A stretch of DNA of 39,445 bases from Rhodothermaeota bacterium MED-G12 (GTDB lineage: Bacteria > Bacteroidota > Rhodothermia > Balneolales > Balneolaceae). The stretch covers positions 1 through 39,445 of the forward strand of contig NTKP01000010.1 of the NCBI GenBank assembly GCA_002457365.1, in the 5' to 3' direction. Every line of letters starts with the position of its first letter. Within the stretch, counting starts at the first letter, position 1. The position numbers were made by a program, and so were the translations under genes. Shown in pieces: positions 35,485 to 39,445 of this stretch. The notes under the pieces were generated by a model, which saw only the letters and a list, made by a program, of their open reading frames with translations, searched no databases and was not told where the DNA came from.

Positions 35485-35502
35485 TTCTATGCTATAATAG
35501 AA
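35485..35502. promoter_or_regulatory. Inverted repeat overlapping a TATAAT sequence
   Basis: TTCTAT (35485-35490) and ATAGAA (35497-35502) form a perfect inverted repeat with a six-base centre, overlapping TATAAT at 35493-35498. It is about 50 bases before the outer-membrane protein start. No well-placed -35-type element was found, so promoter use is uncertain. Confidence 0.3.
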
Positions 35503-35552
35503 CCTTTAGCTGATTATGAACAAGCTCAGATAATCAACACAAACTCACCGTA

Positions 35553-36923
35553 TTGCACCTGCATCGTCCTGCAATTTTTCTCATTTGCATAAGCCTGTTA
35601 GCCATAGGTTTTACACCACTTGTGTATGCTCAATCCGCCAAAAATCCATACAAATTAACCCGATTTGTACTGGTTGATGCAACCCTCAATCAACCAAAAA
35701 CCAAGGAGTATACACCTAGCTTAGGTCAGCAAAATAAGTCTGCGGCAATAAGGACATTCATTTCCGATGTCATTATAGATACACTTCTGAATAAACCCTA
35801 CAGCGACGAATGGATAAGTGAATTGGTGACAAATGTGTTGGTCAACAAGCAGCGGCCACTAGCTTCCAATGAATGGCTTCAGATTGATCAACTCAATGAA
35901 GACCATGCAAAAGAGCAGGTTGAATTATTCTTAAGCATACAAACTAGTAAACCAGCAAATCAATTGGATAAACAATCCGGGACACGTATTCCTAAAAGTA
36001 CGGTCGAAGGTGTGTTAGGAGTGGTGCCCTTAGATGAGAACCGATGGATGTTAGTGGGTGATCTAGAGTTACGAATTCCTGAACTATGGAAGGTGAATCA
36101 GGCTTTGGATTTTCGATTTACTCGAACCGATATCGATTATACCTCAACCTCACTCCGTATACAGCAACCTATTAGCGAGCAATTTCTTTTAGACGCTTTT
36201 ATTGAGCTAGAACAAAGAGATAGTGTATATCAACAAAGTATAGTCGGCTTAGGAGGAGGTTGGCTTGTAGATGTAGACCGAAAGTATACTCTGAATTTGG
36301 CTTGGGAGAATAGCAGCTCTACCCGTCAACTACCAACCAATTTACATGCCTACCAAGCTATCGCGGTAGAATTAGGAACGTATCAGCGTTTTAACATCGC
36401 TGAATGGAACTTAGCTACTCAATTAGACGTGCGATCAACTCACCAAAAAAGCACACCGATAAGCCCTCAATTTCCCGGAAATACAACTCAATGGCTTCAT
36501 TCATTGCACCTTGAAACTACACTTGAATCACCTAAAAAAGGCGTAGGTTTTCTACGAGTAAATCAGGTGTACGATCAGGTTTGGGCTGAGGAAGTACCTT
36601 GGACCTACGCCATTGTATTTGGTGGTGCCAAAAGCCTGCCTGGTTTTTATGAGCGTCAATTCGATGCACAATGGGCCTATCGATTCAAAACTAGTTATGT
36701 CATTCGCATGAGAGACAACGATTTCTGGGAATTATTTACCGCCGGAGCCTATTTTCAATTTTTTGAGCCCAACATGGAAGTACCAGGTACCAATCAAACA
36801 GTATGGTCGGCAGGGTTTAGCTATTCCTTTAGAACCGACTTTGGTAGGGTGCAGTTGGCATTAGCTACTCCCTTATGGTCAATCTATAAAGGGTCGAAGT
36901 TGCACCTGAATGTAGGCCGCTAA
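35553..36923 (+). CDS. Predicted outer-membrane beta-barrel protein, Omp85-like
   Basis: 456 residues with a signal peptide (hydrophobic core FLICISLLAIGF, cleavage after VYAQ or VYA). From about residue 150 it alternates beta strands with polar turns, rich in aromatic residues, and the last strands (FRTDFGRVQLALATPL, GSKLHLNVGR) look like a barrel closing. FGGAKSLPGFYERQF near residue 370 resembles the loop-6 region of Omp85/TamA barrels, where an RGF/RGY motif is usual; here it reads PGF. The N-terminal 120 residues could hold one or two POTRA-like modules (inference). The start must be TTG 35553: no ATG or GTG exists between the preceding in-frame stop (35517-35519) and the signal peptide. 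Transported client unknown. Confidence 0.55.
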   Translation: MHLHRPAIFLICISLLAIGFTPLVYAQSAKNPYKLTRFVLVDATLNQPKTKEYTPSLGQQNKSAAIRTFISDVIIDTLLNKPYSDEWISELVTNVLVNKQRPLASNEWLQIDQLNEDHAKEQVELFLSIQTSKPANQLDKQSGTRIPKSTVEGVLGVVPLDENRWMLVGDLELRIPELWKVNQALDFRFTRTDIDYTSTSLRIQQPISEQFLLDAFIELEQRDSVYQQSIVGLGGGWLVDVDRKYTLNLAWENSSSTRQLPTNLHAYQAIAVELGTYQRFNIAEWNLATQLDVRSTHQKSTPISPQFPGNTTQWLHSLHLETTLESPKKGVGFLRVNQVYDQVWAEEVPWTYAIVFGGAKSLPGFYERQFDAQWAYRFKTSYVIRMRDNDFWELFTAGAYFQFFEPNMEVPGTNQTVWSAGFSYSFRTDFGRVQLALATPLWSIYKGSKLHLNVGR

Positions 36924-36926
36924 AGC

Positions 36927-36957
36927 TTGGGTATTGCGGGGTGTATGTGTATATTTA
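36927..36957 (+). promoter_or_regulatory. Possible promoter for the split methionine synthase genes
   Basis: TTG 36927-36929, a 20-base spacer and TATATTTA 36950-36957 resemble the Bacteroidota TTG / TAnnTTTG promoter. It lies in the 45-base gap before the first methionine synthase gene, implying an extremely short 5' leader. There is no room for a cobalamin riboswitch in this gap. Tentative. Confidence 0.35.
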
Positions 36958-36968
36958 CGCCCTAATTT

Positions 36969-37970
36969 ATGGATAAAATGATTCAACAAGATTTAGAAAA
37001 GCGGATATTGATTTTAGATGGTGCAATGGGAACCATGATTCAGCAGCACCGACTTGGAGAGGCAGATTTTCGAGGGGATCGGTTCATCGACCATCATGTT
37101 GACCTAAAAGGCAACAACGACCTTTTATCTCTGACTCGGCCAGATATCATAAAAGATATTCATTTGGCCTACTTGGATGCTGGAGCTGATATTTTAGAGA
37201 CCAATACCTTTTCTAGTACCTCTATTGCACAAGCAGACTACGATTTGAGTGACTATGCCTATGAGTTGAATAAAGTGAGTGCTCAATTGGCCAGGCAGGC
37301 CATAGAAGAGTTTGCGTCCGAACAGCCTAAATATGTAGCCGGAGCATTGGGCCCGACCAATCGTACCGCATCAATATCACCCGACGTAACACGACCTGGG
37401 TATAGAGCTGTTCAATTTGACGAATTAGCGCAGGCTTATAAAGAGCAAGCCGGCGGATTAATGGATGGGGGAGCCGATCTACTACTCATCGAAACCATCT
37501 TTGATACGTTGAATGCCAAGGCTGCCATCTTTGGATTGTTGGAGCTATTTGACGAACGCAATCAACAGCTTCCAATCATGATTTCAGGTACCATTACCGA
37601 TGCAAGCGGGAGAACCCTATCTGGACAAACCGTTGAAGCCTTTCTTATATCAGTATCCCATGCGCCAATACTCAGTGTTGGATTAAATTGTGCCTTAGGA
37701 GCGTCTCAATTGAAGAATTATGTTCGGGTTTTGTCAAATAATGCGCCACATTTTATAAGTGCCTATCCAAATGCAGGATTACCTAATGAATTTGGTGAGT
37801 ATGACCAAAGTCCGGAGGAAATGGCCACAGAATTACACCCATTTTTACAAGAGAATATGATCAATATTATAGGGGGCTGTTGTGGTACTACCCCAGAGCA
37901 TATAAAACAGATAGCGTCACTTGCTAGTGAATATGAGCCAAGGGTGCGTACTGTAAAGGAGGAGCTATGA
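36969..37970 (+). CDS. metH: Homocysteine methyltransferase domain of split methionine synthase
   Basis: 333 residues equivalent to the first module of MetH, which transfers the methyl group from methylcobalamin to homocysteine. It begins [15 protein letters not shown] and has [37 protein letters not shown] and [14 protein letters not shown]. The zinc cysteines are Cys241 (GLNCALG) and Cys304/Cys305 ([11 protein letters not shown]). In E. coli this module is fused to the rest of a 1227-residue chain; here it ends with a TGA that overlaps the ATG of the next gene by four bases (ATGA), after a strong AAAGGAGGAG. The two products are therefore probably made together and form one enzyme. Split forms are known in Bacteroidota. 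Confidence 0.92.
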   Translation: MDKMIQQDLEKRILILDGAMGTMIQQHRLGEADFRGDRFIDHHVDLKGNNDLLSLTRPDIIKDIHLAYLDAGADILETNTFSSTSIAQADYDLSDYAYELNKVSAQLARQAIEEFASEQPKYVAGALGPTNRTASISPDVTRPGYRAVQFDELAQAYKEQAGGLMDGGADLLLIETIFDTLNAKAAIFGLLELFDERNQQLPIMISGTITDASGRTLSGQTVEAFLISVSHAPILSVGLNCALGASQLKNYVRVLSNNAPHFISAYPNAGLPNEFGEYDQSPEEMATELHPFLQENMINIIGGCCGTTPEHIKQIASLASEYEPRVRTVKEEL

Positions 37971-39445
37971 AGCCCTCACCCTTACGGCTAAGTGGATTAG
38001 AACCCTTTATTGTAGGCCCTAATACCAATTTCATTAACGTAGGCGAACGTACCAATGTAACGGGCTCTAAACGATTTTTACGTCTGATTAAAGAAGGTCT
38101 GTACGAACAGGCCTTAGATGTTGCTCGTGACCAAGTAGAAGGGGGGGCTCAGATACTTGATGTGAATATGGACGAAGGGTTATTAGATAGTGCTCAGGAG
38201 ATGGCACACTTCTTAAACCTTATTGCTTCTGAGCCTGACATAGCTCGAATACCTATAATGGTGGATTCCTCAAAATGGGATGTTATTTTGGCGGGATTGA
38301 AAACCCTGCAGGGTAAGGGGGTGGTTAATTCCATTTCTTTAAAGGATGGAGAACAGATTTTTATCGAGCGTGCACGAATTATCCAAAAATTTGGTGCCGC
38401 TGTAATCGCCATGGCCTTCGACGAAGATGGTCAAGCTGACACATTGGAGCGGAGAATTGAAATCTGCGAGCGTTCGTATCGCATACTAGTACACGACCTA
38501 GGATATGATGCATCGGATGTCATATTAGATCCTAACATATTTCCGGTAGCAACTGGGATGGAAGAACACCGTAACAATGCAGTGGATTTTTTCTTGACAG
38601 CTAAATGGATTAGAGAGCATTTACCTGGTGCGCATATTATTGGCGGGGTAAGCAATGTCTCCTTTTCATTTCGCGGAAATAACAAAGTGCGAGAAGCCAT
38701 TCATGCTGCCTTCTTATACCATGCTATTCAACATGGTATGGATATGGGCATTGTTAATCCGACTCAATTAGAAGTATATAACGAAATACCTGAAGAACTA
38801 CTCACATGTGTTGAGGATGTGCTTTGGAATAAGCGTGATGATGCAACTGAGCGACTTTTAGAGTTAGCCGACTCGTATAAGGATGACGGACAAGTTAAAG
38901 AAAAAGTTCAACTAGCTTGGAGAGAAGAAGGGGTGAGCAAGCGTTTAGAGCATGCCTTGATCAAAGGAATAACCGAGTTTATTATCGAAGATGTAGAAGA
39001 AGCACGACTCCATTACTCCTCGCCACTGGAAGTCATAGAGGGTCCTTTAATGGATGGAATGAATGTAGTTGGAGATCTCTTTGGCGAAGGAAAAATGTTT
39101 TTACCACAGGTGGTAAAAAGTGCAAGGGTTATGAAACAAGCAGTTTCCCACCTAACCCCATATTTAGAAGCTGAAAAAGAACTCCTCAAACAAGATACTT
39201 CACGTACTAAAATATTACTTGCGACAGTAAAAGGTGATGTTCATGATATTGGAAAAAATATTGTAGGAGTGGTACTTGCCTGTAATAACTACGATGTAAT
39301 TGATCTCGGGGTCATGGTACCCACGCACAAGATTATTGAAGCTGCTATTGAACATAAAGTCGCTATGATTGGGCTTAGCGGCCTAATTACCCCATCCCTA
39401 GATGAAATGGTAGATGTTGCTCAGGAAATGAAGAAAGCCGGCCTA
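37967..39445 (+). CDS. metH: Methionine synthase, folate- and cobalamin-binding part (3' end outside window)
   Basis: An open frame of 493 codons from ATG 37967 to the window edge. It begins at the methyltetrahydrofolate domain: [61 protein letters not shown] and [16 protein letters not shown]. The four-helix cap follows ([20 protein letters not shown]) and then the cobalamin domain with [12 protein letters not shown], where His426 is the lower cobalt ligand, and [13 protein letters not shown]. The C-terminal SAM-binding reactivation domain, if present, lies beyond the window. It overlaps the homocysteine-domain gene by four bases. Confidence 0.93.
   Translation, partial: MKPSPLRLSGLEPFIVGPNTNFINVGERTNVTGSKRFLRLIKEGLYEQALDVARDQVEGGAQILDVNMDEGLLDSAQEMAHFLNLIASEPDIARIPIMVDSSKWDVILAGLKTLQGKGVVNSISLKDGEQIFIERARIIQKFGAAVIAMAFDEDGQADTLERRIEICERSYRILVHDLGYDASDVILDPNIFPVATGMEEHRNNAVDFFLTAKWIREHLPGAHIIGGVSNVSFSFRGNNKVREAIHAAFLYHAIQHGMDMGIVNPTQLEVYNEIPEELLTCVEDVLWNKRDDATERLLELADSYKDDGQVKEKVQLAWREEGVSKRLEHALIKGITEFIIEDVEEARLHYSSPLEVIEGPLMDGMNVVGDLFGEGKMFLPQVVKSARVMKQAVSHLTPYLEAEKELLKQDTSRTKILLATVKGDVHDIGKNIVGVVLACNNYDVIDLGVMVPTHKIIEAAIEHKVAMIGLSGLITPSLDEMVDVAQEMKKAGL

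Noticed and set aside
36924..36968. Cobalamin or SAM riboswitch before the methionine synthase genes.
   Set aside because: The gap is only 45 bases with no room for either fold.
1..39445. CRISPR arrays, insertion sequences, prophage, tRNA or rRNA genes.
   Set aside because: No repeated spaced units, transposase-like proteins, terminal repeats or cloverleaf-like sequences were recognised on reading both strands.

Overview
The window is a compact, AT-rich bacterial chromosome segment. It is probably from the Bacteroidota/Rhodothermota/Balneolota (FCB) group, and my best guess is a marine Balneolota-like organism. This placement rests on gene content and is inference: a fused alpha-beta E1 of a 2-oxoacid dehydrogenase, a Bacteroidota-type arginine decarboxylase next to a deoxyhypusine-synthase-like gene, methionine synthase split into two genes, secreted VPS10/sortilin-like propellers and paired secreted amidohydrolases, several TTG starts with weak Shine-Dalgarno sequences, and a few TTG-N20-TAnnTTT promoter-like sequences. 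I saw no insertion sequence, prophage, CRISPR array, tRNA or rRNA.

Layout. 1-3020: three consecutive amidohydrolase-superfamily genes (the first cut by the window edge), closed by a terminator. 3158-8154: two half-size ABC exporters that look like the two unequal subunits of one heterodimer, with an RNase Z-like gene carrying an RGG-rich tail between them. 8161-9944 (minus): a btaA-btaB pair for betaine lipid synthesis. 10040-13667: a small DUF883-like membrane protein, prfB with its programmed +1 frameshift, nadB and coaE. 13627-16927 (minus): a DUF192 lipoprotein and a large secreted sortilin-like propeller protein.

17272-26576 is the conserved translation/RNA operon rimP-nusA-infB-rbfA-truB-ribF-rpsO-pnp. 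It is preceded by a terminator-like leader hairpin, has an internal terminator after rpsO, and ends in a strong terminator after pnp. 26801-30648: an M16 zinc peptidase, asnS and holA. 30668-35254 (minus): fused E1, a deoxyhypusine-synthase-like protein and arginine decarboxylase, with a 29-codon membrane-protein ORF on the opposite strand in the gap. 35255-35552 is a repeat-rich divergent regulatory region. 35553-36923 encodes a predicted Omp85-like outer-membrane barrel. 36969-39445 holds the split methionine synthase, whose second gene runs off the window.

Most of the window is housekeeping. The parts most worth a second look are: the HxDxDH substitution plus RGG tail in the RNase Z homologue; the complementary active-site defects in the two ABC subunits flanking it; the betaine lipid genes; the polyamine locus with its short membrane ORF and two sets of upstream repeats; the rimP leader hairpin; and a long charged insertion in asparaginyl-tRNA synthetase. 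I did not find a clear, wholly new multi-gene system. The best candidate for something undescribed is the ABC / RNase Z-like / ABC gene cluster.
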